NCBI RefSeq assembly: GCF_021233355.1
Contig: NZ_CP089507.1
Coordinates: forward strand, 3,845,001-3,909,000
Length of the DNA: 64,000 nt
Reading direction: 5' to 3'
From: Luteimonas fraxinea
Lineage (GTDB): Bacteria; Pseudomonadota; Gammaproteobacteria; Xanthomonadales; Xanthomonadaceae
Made by a program: the position numbers and the translations under genes. This document shows positions 44,398 through 55,716 of this stretch, one piece after another (the first letter of the stretch is position 1; each line of letters begins with the position of its first letter). The notes below the pieces were generated by a model. The model saw nothing but the letters and a program-made list of their open reading frames with translations. It was not told where the DNA came from and did not search any database.

Positions 44398-45309
44398 TCA
44401 AGCGCTGCACGCGAATACGAGAAACTGGTGCAGCGCATTCGCCGGTGCCGACAGCGCTTCATCAGGCCGCCAGACCAGGCCGACTTCCATCGGCGGCACC
44501 GCATCGTCCAGCGTGCGCACGTCGATCCGGCGGCCTTCCAGCGACCACGGCCGATAGACCATGTCGGACAGGATGCTCACGCCGAATCCGTAGGCCACCA
44601 GACCCCGCAACGCTTCCAGTGAGGAGGTGCGGAAGGCGACGTTGGGCTCGCGCTGCACCGACTGCCAGTAGCGCAGCGCCGACGCTTCGCCCTCGTCCAC
44701 CTTCAACATGATGTAGGGATACGCCGCCACGTCGGCCAGCCCGATCACCGGTTGCTGCGCCAGCGGATGCGACTCGGCCAGCCACAATTGCCGGCGCGAA
44801 CGGATCAGCAACTGCCGCTTCAGCGTGTAGGGCTCGACCATGTTGGAGATGATGCAGAGCCCGAAGTCGAGCGCGCCCTCGGCCACGCCGCGTTCGATCT
44901 CGACCCGGTCCATGTCGATCAGGTCGATCTCGACCAGCGGATACGAGCGCTTGAACCGCGCCAGCAGGCTGGGCAGGAAATAGCCCAGCACCGTGTAGGA
45001 CGCGCCCACCCGTACCGTGCCGGCCAGGGTGTTGGCCAGGAACATCGGTTCGCTGAGCGCATCCTGCAGCGTGTCGAGGATGTGGCGCACATGCTGATGG
45101 AAGCGGTGCCCTTCTGCGGTCAGCGCGACGCCGTGCGGCATCCGGTCGAACAGGCGCAGCCCGAGCAGGGTTTCCAGCTGGGCGACCGCCGTGGTGATCA
45201 CCGATTGCGAGACATGCAGCTTGCGCGCGGCCTGCGAGAACTGGCCCAGCTCGGCGGCCTCTGCGAAATAGCGCAGTTGCCGCAGCGACATGTTGGCGGG
45301 GATCTGCAT
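44398..45309 (-). CDS. LysR family regulator, divergent from the bkd cluster
   Basis: 303 residues (297 if ATG 45291 is used). Helix-turn-helix MSLRQLRYFAEAAELGQFSQAARKL with HVSQSVITTAVAQLETLLG, then the periplasmic-binding-like effector domain beginning TVRVGASYTVLGYFLPSLL. LysR proteins usually control the divergent gene and need a small inducer. A GGTATC-N9-GATACC box lies 22 bp upstream of its start (45331-45351), in the gap before bkdA1. Control of the branched-chain ketoacid dehydrogenase is inferred from position; in Pseudomonas that role is played by an Lrp-type BkdR. Confidence 0.85.
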   Translation of the reverse strand: MQIPANMSLRQLRYFAEAAELGQFSQAARKLHVSQSVITTAVAQLETLLGLRLFDRMPHGVALTAEGHRFHQHVRHILDTLQDALSEPMFLANTLAGTVRVGASYTVLGYFLPSLLARFKRSYPLVEIDLIDMDRVEIERGVAEGALDFGLCIISNMVEPYTLKRQLLIRSRRQLWLAESHPLAQQPVIGLADVAAYPYIMLKVDEGEASALRYWQSVQREPNVAFRTSSLEALRGLVAYGFGVSILSDMVYRPWSLEGRRIDVRTLDDAVPPMEVGLVWRPDEALSAPANALHQFLVFACSA

Positions 45310-46908
<1,599 letters not shown>

Positions 46909-46910
46909 CC

Positions 46911-47948
46911 ATGAGCGAAACCCAGAACAACGGCGGTTCGCCGATGACGATGATCCAGGCGCTGCGTTCGGCGATGGATGTGATGCTGGAACGCGATGAC
47001 AACGTCGTCGTGTTCGGCGAGGACGTCGGCTACTTCGGCGGCGTGTTCCGCTGCACCGACGGCCTGCAGGCCAAGTACGGCAAGCAGCGCGTGTTCGACG
47101 CACCGATCTCCGAGAGCGGCATCGCCGGCGCGGCGATCGGCATGGCCGCCTATGGCCTGCGTCCGGTCGCCGAGATCCAGTTCGCCGACTACATCTATCC
47201 GGCCTACGACCAGATCGTGTCCGAGGCCGCGCGCCTGCGCTATCGATCAAACGGCATGTTCACCTCGCCGCTGGTGTTCCGCACGCCCTGCGGCGGCGGC
47301 ATCTACGGTGGCCAGACCCACAGCCAGAGCCCGGAGGCGATTTTCGCCCACGTGGCCGGCCTGCGTACGGTGATGCCGTCCAACCCGTATGACGCCAAGG
47401 GCCTGCTGATCGCCTCGATCGAGAACGACGATCCGGTGATCTTCCTGGAGCCCAAGCGCCTCTACAACGGCCCGTTCGACGGCCACCACGACCGCCCGGT
47501 CGTCGCCTGGTCCAAGCACGCCGACAACCTCGTGCCCGAGGGCTACTACAGCGTGCCGCTGGACAAGGCCGCCATCGTCCGCGAAGGCAAGGCGGTCACG
47601 ATTCTGACCTACGGCACCACCGTGTGGGTGGCGCAGGCCGCGGCCGAAGATGCCGGCATCGACGCCGAGGTCATCGACCTGCGCAGCCTGTGGCCGCTGG
47701 ATCTCGACGCGATCACCGACTCGGTCAAGAAGACCGGCCGCTGCATCGTGCTGCACGAGGCCACGCGTACCTGCGGCTTCGGCGCCGAGCTGGTCGCGCT
47801 GGTGCAGGAGCACTGCTTCTATCACCTGCAGGCACCGGTCGAACGCGTCACCGGCTGGGACACCCCCTACCCGCATGCGCAGGAATGGGACTACTTCCCG
47901 GGCCCGGCCCGGGTCATCGAAGCGTTGCAGCGCGTGCTGGAGGACTGA
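46911..47948 (+). CDS. bkdA2: Branched-chain 2-oxoacid dehydrogenase E1 beta subunit
   Basis: 345 residues. Typical E1 beta sequence: MTMIQALRSAMDVMLERDDNVVVFGEDVGYFGGVFR (broken over residues 12-47), then FDAPISESGIAGAAIGMA and FADYIYPAYDQIVSEAARLRYRS. It forms the alpha2beta2 E1 with the preceding gene, which ends 2 bp before it. Confidence 0.95.
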   Translation: MSETQNNGGSPMTMIQALRSAMDVMLERDDNVVVFGEDVGYFGGVFRCTDGLQAKYGKQRVFDAPISESGIAGAAIGMAAYGLRPVAEIQFADYIYPAYDQIVSEAARLRYRSNGMFTSPLVFRTPCGGGIYGGQTHSQSPEAIFAHVAGLRTVMPSNPYDAKGLLIASIENDDPVIFLEPKRLYNGPFDGHHDRPVVAWSKHADNLVPEGYYSVPLDKAAIVREGKAVTILTYGTTVWVAQAAAEDAGIDAEVIDLRSLWPLDLDAITDSVKKTGRCIVLHEATRTCGFGAELVALVQEHCFYHLQAPVERVTGWDTPYPHAQEWDYFPGPARVIEALQRVLED

Positions 47949-47951
47949 GCC

Positions 47952-49298
47952 ATGGGACATCACGTCATCAAGATGCCGGACATCGGCGAAGGCATCGCCG
48001 AAGTCGAAGTGATCGCCTGGAAGGTCGAAGTCGGCGGCCAGGTCGCCGAGGACGAGATCGTGGCCGAGGTCATGACCGATAAGGCCATGGTCGAGATCCC
48101 CTCGCCCGTCGCGGGTACCGTGGTCTCTCTGGGCGGCAAGCCCGGCGAGATGATGGCCGTCGGCAGCGAGCTGATCCGCCTCGAAGTCGAGGGCGCCGGC
48201 AATGCCGCGTCCGCCGGTGCGCCCGCCGCGGCGAAGCCCGCAGACGCCGCTGCCGCGCCCAAGGCGGAAGCGCCGAAGCCGGCAGCCGACGCCAAGCCGG
48301 CACCGGCAGCGGAAGCCAAGCCCGCTGCCGCGCCTGCAAAGGCCGCGGCACCTGCACCGGCCGCAAAGTCGGACGCGCGCAGCGCGGTCACCAACAGCGT
48401 GCTCGCGGCCGGCGAACAGCCGCTGGCCTCGCCTGCCGTGCGTCGCCGTGCCTGGGATCTGGGCATCGAGCTGCGCTACGTGCCGGCGACCGGTCCGGGT
48501 GGCCGCATCCTGCACGCCGATCTCGACGCCTACGCCGAAGCCGGCGGCAAGGCGCAGCCGGTCGGTGGTGGCGCAGGCGGCAGCAGCTATGCGCGTCGCA
48601 CCGGCGAAGAACAGGTGCCGATCATGGGCCTGCGCCGCAAGATCGCGCAGAAGATGCAGCAGTCGTGGTCGAACATTCCGCACATCACCTACGTGGAAGA
48701 AATCGACGTCACCGAAGTCGAGGCACTGCGCGCCAAGCTCAACGACCGCTGGGGCAAGACCCGCGGCAAGCTGACCCTGCTGCCGTTGCTGGCACGCGCG
48801 GTGGTGCTTGCGGCACGCGACTTCCCGCAGATGAACGCCCGTTTCGATGACGAGGCCAACATCGTCACGCGCTACGAGGGCGTGCAGCTCGGCATCGCGA
48901 CGCAGAGCGCGGTGGGCCTGTCGGTGCCGGTGATCGCGCATGCCGAATCGCTGGACCTGTGGCAGACCGCCGCCGAGATCGGCCGTCTTGCCGCGGCCGT
49001 GCGCGAAGGCAAGGCGACCCGCGATGAGCTGTCCGGCTCGACGATCACCATCAGCAGCCTCGGCCCGGTCGGCGGCGTGGTGTCGACGCCGATCATCAAC
49101 CATCCGGAAGTGGCGATCGTCGGCGTCAACCGCATCATCGAACGGCCGATGTTCCGCGAGGGCCAGGTCGTCGCGCGCAATCTGATGAACCTCTCGTCCT
49201 CGTTCGACCATCGCATCGTCGACGGCATGGACGCGGCCGAATTCGTGCAGGCGATCCGTCAGCGCCTGGAAACCCCTGCACTGCTGTTCGTGGAGTAA
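47952..49298 (+). CDS. bkdB: Branched-chain 2-oxoacid dehydrogenase E2 (dihydrolipoyl acyltransferase)
   Basis: 448 residues. One lipoyl domain (1-80) with Lys44 in EVMTDKAMVEIPS, a long Ala/Pro/Lys-rich hinge (about 82-135), the peripheral-subunit-binding domain (ASPAVRRRAWDLGIELRYV) and the catalytic domain ending in SSSFDHRIVDGMDAAEF with the active-site His and Asp. It forms the core of the complex and transfers the acyl group to CoA. Only 3 bp after bkdA2. Confidence 0.95.
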   Translation: MGHHVIKMPDIGEGIAEVEVIAWKVEVGGQVAEDEIVAEVMTDKAMVEIPSPVAGTVVSLGGKPGEMMAVGSELIRLEVEGAGNAASAGAPAAAKPADAAAAPKAEAPKPAADAKPAPAAEAKPAAAPAKAAAPAPAAKSDARSAVTNSVLAAGEQPLASPAVRRRAWDLGIELRYVPATGPGGRILHADLDAYAEAGGKAQPVGGGAGGSSYARRTGEEQVPIMGLRRKIAQKMQQSWSNIPHITYVEEIDVTEVEALRAKLNDRWGKTRGKLTLLPLLARAVVLAARDFPQMNARFDDEANIVTRYEGVQLGIATQSAVGLSVPVIAHAESLDLWQTAAEIGRLAAAVREGKATRDELSGSTITISSLGPVGGVVSTPIINHPEVAIVGVNRIIERPMFREGQVVARNLMNLSSSFDHRIVDGMDAAEFVQAIRQRLETPALLFVE

Positions 49299-49301
49299 TT
49301 G

Positions 49302-50714
49302 ATGAGCCAGACCCAGACCATCGAAACCCAGCTGCTGGTCATCGGCGGCGGCCCCGGCGGTTACATCGCCGGCATCCGCGCCGGCCAGCTCGGCGTCAAG
49401 ACCATCGTCGTCGAAGGCGTCAATCCGGGCGGCACCTGCCTCAACATCGGCTGCATTCCGTCCAAGGCGCTGATCCATGCCGCCGAGGAATTTGCCAAGG
49501 TCGCGAGCTATGCGGCCGGCACGTCTCCGCTCGGTATCAGCGTGCAGGCGCCGGCGCTGGATCTGGCCAAGACCGTCGAGTGGAAGGCCGGCATCGTCAA
49601 GAAGCTGACCGGCGGCGTGAGCGCACTGCTGAAGAAGAACGGCGCGCAGCTGATCAAGGGCTGGGCGACGATCGTCGACGGCAAGACCGTCGATGTCGCC
49701 GGCGCTGGCGAGGACGGCGGCACGTTGCGCATCAAGTGCGAGCACCTACTGCTGGCGACCGGTTCGGAGCCGGTGGAACTGCCCTTCCTGCCGTTCGGCG
49801 GCAAGGTCATCTCGTCGACCGAAGCGCTATCGCCGACGTCGCTGCCGAAGCATCTGATCGTCGTCGGTGGCGGCTATATCGGACTGGAACTCGGCACCGC
49901 CTACCGCAAGCTCGGCTGCGAAGTCACCGTGGTCGAAGCGCAGGACCGCATCCTGCCGGCTTACGACAGTGAGCTGACCAAGCCGGTCGCCACGCACCTC
50001 GACAAGTCGGGCGTCAAGGTGCTGACTAAGCACAGCGTGCTCGGCCTCACCGATGGCGGCGCCTTGCGCGTGCGCGATCCGGACGCTAACGAACTCACGA
50101 TCGACGCGGACCAGATCCTGGTCGCGGTCGGTCGTCGTCCGAAGACCGATGGCTTCAATCTCGAATCGCTGGGTCTCGATCTCGCCGGTAAGTCGATCAA
50201 GATCGACGATCAGTGCAAGACCTCGATGCGCAACGTCTGGGCGATCGGCGATGTCGCCGGCGAACCGATGCTGGCGCACCGCGCGATGGCGCAGGGCGAA
50301 CTGGTGGCCGAAGTGGTCAGCGGCAAGAAGCGCCACTTCATGCCGGCGGCGATTCCGGCGGTGTGCTTCACCGATCCGGAAGTCGTCGTCGTCGGCCTGT
50401 CGCCGGATGAAGCCAAGGCGCAGAACATCGAGATCAAGACCTCGATGTTCCCGTTCGCGGCCAATGGCCGCGCGATGTCGCTGGAGTCGACCGATGGCTT
50501 CGTGCGCGTGGTCGCGCGCGCGGGCGATCACCGCATTCTCGGCTGGCAGGCCGTCGGCGTGCAGGTGTCCGAACTGTCGATCGCATTCGTGCAGTCGATC
50601 GAGATGGGCGCAACGCTCGAAGACATCGCCGGTACCATCCACCCCCACCCGACGCTGGGCGAAGCCGTGCAGGAAGCCGCACTCCGCGCACTCGGCCACG
50701 CCCTGCACATCTGA
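49302..50714 (+). CDS. lpdA: Dihydrolipoyl dehydrogenase (E3)
   Basis: 470 residues. FAD site [19 protein letters not shown], redox disulphide [18 protein letters not shown] site [15 protein letters not shown] and the C-terminal catalytic HPHPTLGE all intact. It reoxidises the lipoyl arm of BkdB and, from its place directly after bkdB, is probably the E3 dedicated to the branched-chain complex. ATG 49302 is 3 bp after the bkdB stop. Confidence 0.95.
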   Translation: MSQTQTIETQLLVIGGGPGGYIAGIRAGQLGVKTIVVEGVNPGGTCLNIGCIPSKALIHAAEEFAKVASYAAGTSPLGISVQAPALDLAKTVEWKAGIVKKLTGGVSALLKKNGAQLIKGWATIVDGKTVDVAGAGEDGGTLRIKCEHLLLATGSEPVELPFLPFGGKVISSTEALSPTSLPKHLIVVGGGYIGLELGTAYRKLGCEVTVVEAQDRILPAYDSELTKPVATHLDKSGVKVLTKHSVLGLTDGGALRVRDPDANELTIDADQILVAVGRRPKTDGFNLESLGLDLAGKSIKIDDQCKTSMRNVWAIGDVAGEPMLAHRAMAQGELVAEVVSGKKRHFMPAAIPAVCFTDPEVVVVGLSPDEAKAQNIEIKTSMFPFAANGRAMSLESTDGFVRVVARAGDHRILGWQAVGVQVSELSIAFVQSIEMGATLEDIAGTIHPHPTLGEAVQEAALRALGHALHI

Positions 50715-50723
50715 GTCCCGCGC

Positions 50724-51821
50724 ATGACTGACGCCACGTTCCCCACCTTCCGCCACGTCCCTTCGCAGCAGGCGCGCGAGCAGGCCGATCGCGAGAAGAT
50801 CCTCGCCGATCCCGGTTTCGGCGTGCATTTCACCGATCACATGGTCGCCATCGACTGGACCGTCGAGGACGGCTGGCACGACGCGCACGTGCGGCCTTAC
50901 GGCCCGCTGACGTTCTCGCCCGCCGCCGCGGTGCTGCATTACGGCCAGGAAATCTTCGAAGGCATGAAGGCGTTCCGTCATGCCGACGGTTCGGTGTGGA
51001 CCTTCCGTCCGGAGTCCAACGGTCGTCGCCTGCAGCATTCGGCCCGTCGCATGGCGCTGCCGGAACTGCCGGTGGATCTGTTCGTCGAGTCGATCAAGCA
51101 GCTGGTCAAGACCGATGAAGCCTGGGTGCCGGGCGGCGGCGAATCGAGCCTGTACATCCGGCCTTTCATGATCGCCAACGAGGATTTCCTCGGCGTGCGC
51201 CCGGCGCGTCGCGTGGCCTATTACGTGATCGCCAGCCCCGCCGGCGCCTACTTCAAGGGCGGCATCAAGCCGGTCTCGATCTGGCTCTCGCGCGACTACG
51301 CCCGTGCCGGCCGCGGTGGCACCGGTTCGGCCAAGTGCGGCGGCAACTATGCGTCGTCGCTGCTGCCGCAGCGCGAGGCGGTCGAAAACGGCTGCGCGCA
51401 GGTGCTGTTCCTCGATGCGGAAACCAATACATACGTCGAAGAACTCGGCGGCATGAACGTGTTCCTGGTGCAGAAGGACGGCAGCGTCATCACCCCGTCG
51501 CTGACCGGCAGCATCCTCGAGGGCATCACCCGCGACAGCGTGATCCAGCTGCTGCGCGATCGCGGCCACACCGTGACCGAACGCCGCGTCGAGATCGCCG
51601 AGTGGATGGAAGGCGTGCGCTCGGGTGAGATCAGTGAGGTCTTCGCCTGCGGCACCGCGGCCAGCATCTCGCCGATCGGCGTGCTCAAGGGCGCCGATTT
51701 CAGTGTCGGCGATGCCGATGCGCAGCCGGGCGAAATCACGATGGGCATCCGCAAGGATCTGCTCGACATCCAGTACGGCCGCGCGCCGGACCGGCATGGC
51801 TGGTTGACGCGTCTGGTCTGA
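50724..51821 (+). CDS. ilvE: Branched-chain amino acid aminotransferase
   Basis: 365 residues, PLP fold type IV of the eukaryote-like BCAT group: YGQEIFEGMKAFR, the pyridoxal lysine in GTGSAKCGGNYASSLL, and YVEELGGMNVFLV plus the TAASISPIG phosphate-binding loop. It interconverts Leu, Ile and Val with their 2-oxoacids. Its place 9 bp after lpdA, at the end of the bkd operon, suggests a degradative as well as biosynthetic role. A strong terminator follows. Confidence 0.93.
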   Translation: MTDATFPTFRHVPSQQAREQADREKILADPGFGVHFTDHMVAIDWTVEDGWHDAHVRPYGPLTFSPAAAVLHYGQEIFEGMKAFRHADGSVWTFRPESNGRRLQHSARRMALPELPVDLFVESIKQLVKTDEAWVPGGGESSLYIRPFMIANEDFLGVRPARRVAYYVIASPAGAYFKGGIKPVSIWLSRDYARAGRGGTGSAKCGGNYASSLLPQREAVENGCAQVLFLDAETNTYVEELGGMNVFLVQKDGSVITPSLTGSILEGITRDSVIQLLRDRGHTVTERRVEIAEWMEGVRSGEISEVFACGTAASISPIGVLKGADFSVGDADAQPGEITMGIRKDLLDIQYGRAPDRHGWLTRLV

Positions 51822-51841
51822 TCCATCGCGTCAGGTGACGG

Positions 51842-51868
51842 AAAACGGCCCGCATTGCGGGCCGTTTT
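51842..51868 (+). terminator. Rho-independent terminator after ilvE
   Basis: Perfect 12-bp stem AAAACGGCCCGC / GCGGGCCGTTTT with an ATT loop, ending in TTTTCTT; 20 bp past the ilvE stop. The A-run on the other side makes it usable by the convergent liu operon too. Confidence 0.9.
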
Positions 51869-51936
51869 CTTACTGGCGTTGCGATTATCCGCATCGACTT
51901 CAGCGGCTCGCTGGCAAACTCTGTCGACGCCTTGAA

Positions 51937-52842
51937 TCAGGCAGCGGCGTTCCTCGCCAGCGCCACCGTCGCGAGCTTGCTGGCCGGCTTGCGGCCCAGT
52001 TCGCCGCTGATCCACACCGCCGTGTCGGTCACCGCCTGCAGGTCGATGCCGGTCCGCAGTCCCAGTCCGTCGAGCATGTACAGCAGATCCTCGGTGGCGA
52101 GGTTGCCGCTGGCGCCCTTCGCGTAGGGGCAGCCGCCGAGGCCGCCGACGGCGCTGTCGACCACGCGCACGCCCGTTTCGAGACAGGCCAGCACGTTGGC
52201 CAGCGCTTGGCCGTAGGTGTCGTGGAAGTGCACGGCGAGCTGCGCCATGGGCACGGTCTGCGCGCAAGCCAGCAGCATCTCGCGCGCCTTTGCAGGTGTG
52301 CCGACGCCGATGGTGTCGCCGAGCGAGATCTCGTCGCAGCCCATCGCGTGCAGGGCATCGGCCACGCGCACCACATCACCGAGCGGCACGTGGCCCTGAT
52401 AGGGGCAGCCGAGCACGGTCGATACGTAACCACGGACCGACACACCCGCAGCACGCGCCTGCTCGACGACAGGCTTCAGCCGTTCGAGCGAGCCGTCGAC
52501 ATCGATATTGGTGTTCTTGAGGTTGAACGCATCCGAGGCCGCGGTGAACACCGCGATGTGCCGCACACCGGATGCAAGCGCACGCTCCAGCCCCTTCGCG
52601 TTGGGCACCAGCACCGGATAGGCCACGCCGTCGCATTGCTGGATGCCGGCAAGCACTTCCTCGGCATCGGCCAACTGCGGCACCCACTTCGGGCTGACGA
52701 AGCTGGTGGCTTCGACGACCTGGAAGCCGCAGACCGACAACCGGTCGATCAACGCGATCTTGGTCGCGGCCGGCACCAGTGTCTTTTCGTTTTGCAGCCC
52801 GTCACGGGGACCGACTTCGACGACGCGGACGAAATCACTCAT
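51937..52842 (-). CDS. mvaB: Hydroxymethylglutaryl-CoA lyase
   Basis: 301 residues, TIM-barrel lyase. VVEVGPRDGLQNEK holds the catalytic Arg and Asp, VHFHDTYGQALAN the metal-binding histidines, and GLGGCPYAKGASGN the active-site cysteine. It splits HMG-CoA into acetyl-CoA and acetoacetate, the last leucine step (liuE). ATG 52842 overlaps the carboxylase alpha gene by 4 bp. Last gene of the liu operon. Confidence 0.95.
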   Translation of the reverse strand: MSDFVRVVEVGPRDGLQNEKTLVPAATKIALIDRLSVCGFQVVEATSFVSPKWVPQLADAEEVLAGIQQCDGVAYPVLVPNAKGLERALASGVRHIAVFTAASDAFNLKNTNIDVDGSLERLKPVVEQARAAGVSVRGYVSTVLGCPYQGHVPLGDVVRVADALHAMGCDEISLGDTIGVGTPAKAREMLLACAQTVPMAQLAVHFHDTYGQALANVLACLETGVRVVDSAVGGLGGCPYAKGASGNLATEDLLYMLDGLGLRTGIDLQAVTDTAVWISGELGRKPASKLATVALARNAAA

Positions 52843-54908
52843 GCCGCGCCCTCCTCTGCATCGCCTTCGACGAAGTCGACCAGCACCGCGCCATCGGCCA
52901 CCAGATCGCCCTGTTTCGCGAGAAACGCCTTGACCACGCCGTCGTGCGGCGCCTGCAGCGTGTGCTCCATCTTCATCGCTTCCATCACCAGCAGCGGCGT
53001 GCCCTTCTTGATGGGCGTACCGAGCGGTGCCAGCAGTTCGACGATGCGCCCCGGCATCGGTGCGATCACCGCGCCGGCATGCGCTTCGGCGCCGGTGTGT
53101 CGATGCAGCGGATCGACGTGTTCGAAGACGAAGCGGTCTTCGCCGCGATACAGCACGACCTGCGTGCCGTGCACCAGCACATCGACGTTGCGACGCACGC
53201 CGTCGATGGCGGCGGTCAGCGTCGGAGCGGTCCATTCGAAATTGACCGGCGTGGCCGTCTCGCCATCGATGCCGATGCGCAGCCCGTTATGGTCCTGACG
53301 CAACGCGATACGGCGGTGTTGTCCGTTCGCCGACAACTCGATGAAGCGAGCGGCGAGGGTGTCGAGGCGCCAGCCGTCGGCGATTGACCAAGGAGAAGCG
53401 GCCCTCACCCCTGCCCCTCTCCCGGAGGGAGAGGGGTTCGAAGTCGCGCTGTCCGTTACCGCCTGCGAATGCGCCCACAGGCCGAGTGCCGCGAGCATCC
53501 ACGCCGCATCGTCGGCCTCGGGCAACGGCGCCAGCAGCGTGTCGATCTCGCGTGCAACGAGTCCGGTATCCAGGCGCGCGGCAGAGAAATCCGCTTGGCG
53601 CGCAAGGCGTCCGAGGAACACCGCATTGGTGGTGACGCCGACGACGCGCACCGCATCGATGGTCTGACGCAGACGTTGCAGGGCACGCGGACGGTCTTCG
53701 TCCCAGACGATCAGCTTGGCGATCATCGGGTCGTACCACGGGCTGATCGCGTCGCCCTGCTCCACGCCGGTGTCGATGCGCACATGCGCGCTCGCTTCGG
53801 GGAACTGCATGACCTGCAGCGTGCCCGTCGACGGCAGGAAGCCTTTGAGCGCGTCTTCTGCATACAGACGCGCTTCGATCGCATGGCCGCGATGGTGGAT
53901 CTGGTCCTGACGCAGCGGCAGCGCCTGACCGGCGGCCGTGCGCAACTGCCATTCGACGAGATCGATGCCGGTGACCATCTCGGTGACCGGATGTTCGACC
54001 TGCAGCCGGGTGTTCATTTCCATAAAGTGGAAATCGCCGCCCTCGCCGACGATGAACTCGATCGTGCCGGCGCCGATGTAATCGACCGCGCGCGCAGCGG
54101 CGACCGCAGCCTGCGCCATCGCCTCGCGCTGCGCGTCGCTCAGTTCGGGCGCGGGCGCTTCTTCCAGAACTTTCTGGTGACGACGCTGCACCGAGCAATC
54201 GCGCTCGAACAGATGCACCACGTTGCCGTGGCTGTCGCCGAAGACCTGCATCTCCACATGGCGCGGCCGCACGATGTAACGCTCGATCAACACACGCGCA
54301 TCGCCGAACGAACTCTCGGCCTCGCGCTGGCAGGACAGCAGTGCCGCTGCGAAGTCCTCACTCTTCTCGACCAGACGCATGCCCTTGCCGCCACCGCCGG
54401 CACTGGCCTTGATCAGCACCGGATAGCGGATCTCGTCGGCCTGCTGCTGCAGGAACGCGGGATCCTGGTTGTCGCCGTGATAGCCCGGCGTCACCGGCAC
54501 ATTGGCGGCCTGCATCAACGCCTTGGCTTCGCGCTTGTCGCCCATCGCCTGGATCGACTTGGGGCTAGGACCGATGAAGACCACGCCGGCATCGGCGCAG
54601 GCCTGCGCAAATGCCGCGTTCTCGGACAGGAAGCCGTAGCCCGGATGGATCGCCTGCGCACCGGTGCGGCGTGCGGCGTCCAGCAGCTTGTCGGCGCGCA
54701 GATAACTTTCGCGCGCAGCCGACGGGCCGATGTGCACCGCCTCATCGGCCAGACGCACATGGCGCGCATTGCGGTCGGCATCGGAGTACACCGCCACCGT
54801 GCGGATGCCGAGCCGGCGACAGGTCGCGATGATGCGGCACGCGATCTCGCCGCGATTGGCGATCAGCACGGTGTCGAACAGCGCGCCTTCGGAAATTCCA
54901 GTGGTCAT
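52839..54908 (-). CDS. mccA: Methylcrotonyl-CoA carboxylase alpha (biotin) subunit
   Basis: 689 residues. The biotin carboxylase domain starts LIANRGEIACRIIATCRRLG, with ATP-grasp GGGGKGMR and the catalytic EMNTRLQVEHPVTEMVTG; the C-terminal carrier domain has the biotin lysine near residue 645 (VMEAMKMEHTL). Placement beside mvaB, isovaleryl-CoA dehydrogenase and the beta subunit makes it the leucine enzyme (liuD) rather than propionyl-CoA carboxylase. Residues about 491-503 (NPSPSGRGAGVR) are encoded by a REP-like repeat inserted in frame in the linker between the domains. Confidence 0.93.
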   Translation of the reverse strand: MTTGISEGALFDTVLIANRGEIACRIIATCRRLGIRTVAVYSDADRNARHVRLADEAVHIGPSAARESYLRADKLLDAARRTGAQAIHPGYGFLSENAAFAQACADAGVVFIGPSPKSIQAMGDKREAKALMQAANVPVTPGYHGDNQDPAFLQQQADEIRYPVLIKASAGGGGKGMRLVEKSEDFAAALLSCQREAESSFGDARVLIERYIVRPRHVEMQVFGDSHGNVVHLFERDCSVQRRHQKVLEEAPAPELSDAQREAMAQAAVAAARAVDYIGAGTIEFIVGEGGDFHFMEMNTRLQVEHPVTEMVTGIDLVEWQLRTAAGQALPLRQDQIHHRGHAIEARLYAEDALKGFLPSTGTLQVMQFPEASAHVRIDTGVEQGDAISPWYDPMIAKLIVWDEDRPRALQRLRQTIDAVRVVGVTTNAVFLGRLARQADFSAARLDTGLVAREIDTLLAPLPEADDAAWMLAALGLWAHSQAVTDSATSNPSPSGRGAGVRAASPWSIADGWRLDTLAARFIELSANGQHRRIALRQDHNGLRIGIDGETATPVNFEWTAPTLTAAIDGVRRNVDVLVHGTQVVLYRGEDRFVFEHVDPLHRHTGAEAHAGAVIAPMPGRIVELLAPLGTPIKKGTPLLVMEAMKMEHTLQAPHDGVVKAFLAKQGDLVADGAVLVDFVEGDAEEGAA
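53400..53438 (-). repeat. REP-like repeat inside the mccA coding sequence
   Basis: GCCCTCACCCCTGCCCCTCTCCC with a CCCCTCTCCC/GGGAGAGGGG hairpin, the same family as the intergenic repeats. On the coding strand it is translated as NPSPSGRGAGVRA without disturbing the frame. Confidence 0.75.
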
Positions 54909-55693
54909 CGAGCATCCTTTGCGCGGCGTGTTGACAGGAAGGCGTCCAGGCGCTCGCGGGCTTCGTCGGTAGCGCGGATGCCGGCGATGCGCGCGGCGGT
55001 GTCGGCGATCAGTGCATCCCCGATGGTCTGGCCATCGAGATCGCGGATGAGCCGCTTGGATTCGGCCTGTGCAGTCGGGCCGCCCTGCGCCAGCGCCTGC
55101 ACCAAGGTGTCGATCGCGGCGTCGAGCGCGTCGTCGGCGACGACCTCATGCACCAGCCCGATCTCGTAGGCCTTCGCCGGCTGGATCAGTTCAGCGGTCA
55201 GGAAATAGCGCGCGGCCTGGCGCGGACCGATCGCGCGCAGCACGTAGGGGCCGATGGTCGCGGGAATCAGTCCGAACTTGACCTCGGACGTCGCGAACAC
55301 CGCCTTGTCGCTGGCGACCGCGATATCGCAGGCAGCCACGAGGCCAAGACCACCACCGATCGCCGCGCCATGCACGCGCGCGATCGTCGGCTTCGGCAGC
55401 TCCGCCAGGCGACGCAGCATGCGCGCCAGCGCTTCGGCCTCGTCGCGATTGCGCGCGACGTCGTAATCGGCCGCGCGGCGCATCCAGTCGAGATCGGCGC
55501 CGGCAGAAAAACTGCGGCCGCGTCCGGCCAGCACGACGACGCGCGCGGCGTCGTCCGCGCCGAGCGCCTGCAGGCCACGATCAATCGCATCGATCAGGTG
55601 TTCGTCGAACGCGTTGTGACGCTCGGGGCGATCCATCCACAAGGTCGCCACGGCGCCGTTGCGTTCGATCCCGATATTCGGTGTGTCGGTCAT
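54905..55693 (-). CDS. liuC: Enoyl-CoA hydratase family protein, probable methylglutaconyl-CoA hydratase
   Basis: 262 residues, crotonase fold. Oxyanion-hole segments SFSAGADLDWMRRAADY and HGAAIGGGLGLVAACDIAVAS, then VKFGLIPATIGPYVLRAIG with the catalytic region. Set between the two methylcrotonyl-CoA carboxylase genes, the usual liuC position, it should hydrate 3-methylglutaconyl-CoA to HMG-CoA. It overlaps mccA by 4 bp. Confidence 0.9.
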   Translation of the reverse strand: MTDTPNIGIERNGAVATLWMDRPERHNAFDEHLIDAIDRGLQALGADDAARVVVLAGRGRSFSAGADLDWMRRAADYDVARNRDEAEALARMLRRLAELPKPTIARVHGAAIGGGLGLVAACDIAVASDKAVFATSEVKFGLIPATIGPYVLRAIGPRQAARYFLTAELIQPAKAYEIGLVHEVVADDALDAAIDTLVQALAQGGPTAQAESKRLIRDLDGQTIGDALIADTAARIAGIRATDEARERLDAFLSTRRAKDAR

Positions 55694-55716
55694 TGCGGTG
55701 TCCTCGTCGCGCCCGG

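Noticed and set aside
47247..49745. An 832-residue minus-strand frame opposite bkdA2, bkdB and lpdA
   Set aside because: Spans three real genes on the opposite strand and has a repetitive Gly/Arg tract from the Ala/Pro-rich hinge of BkdB; no family match.
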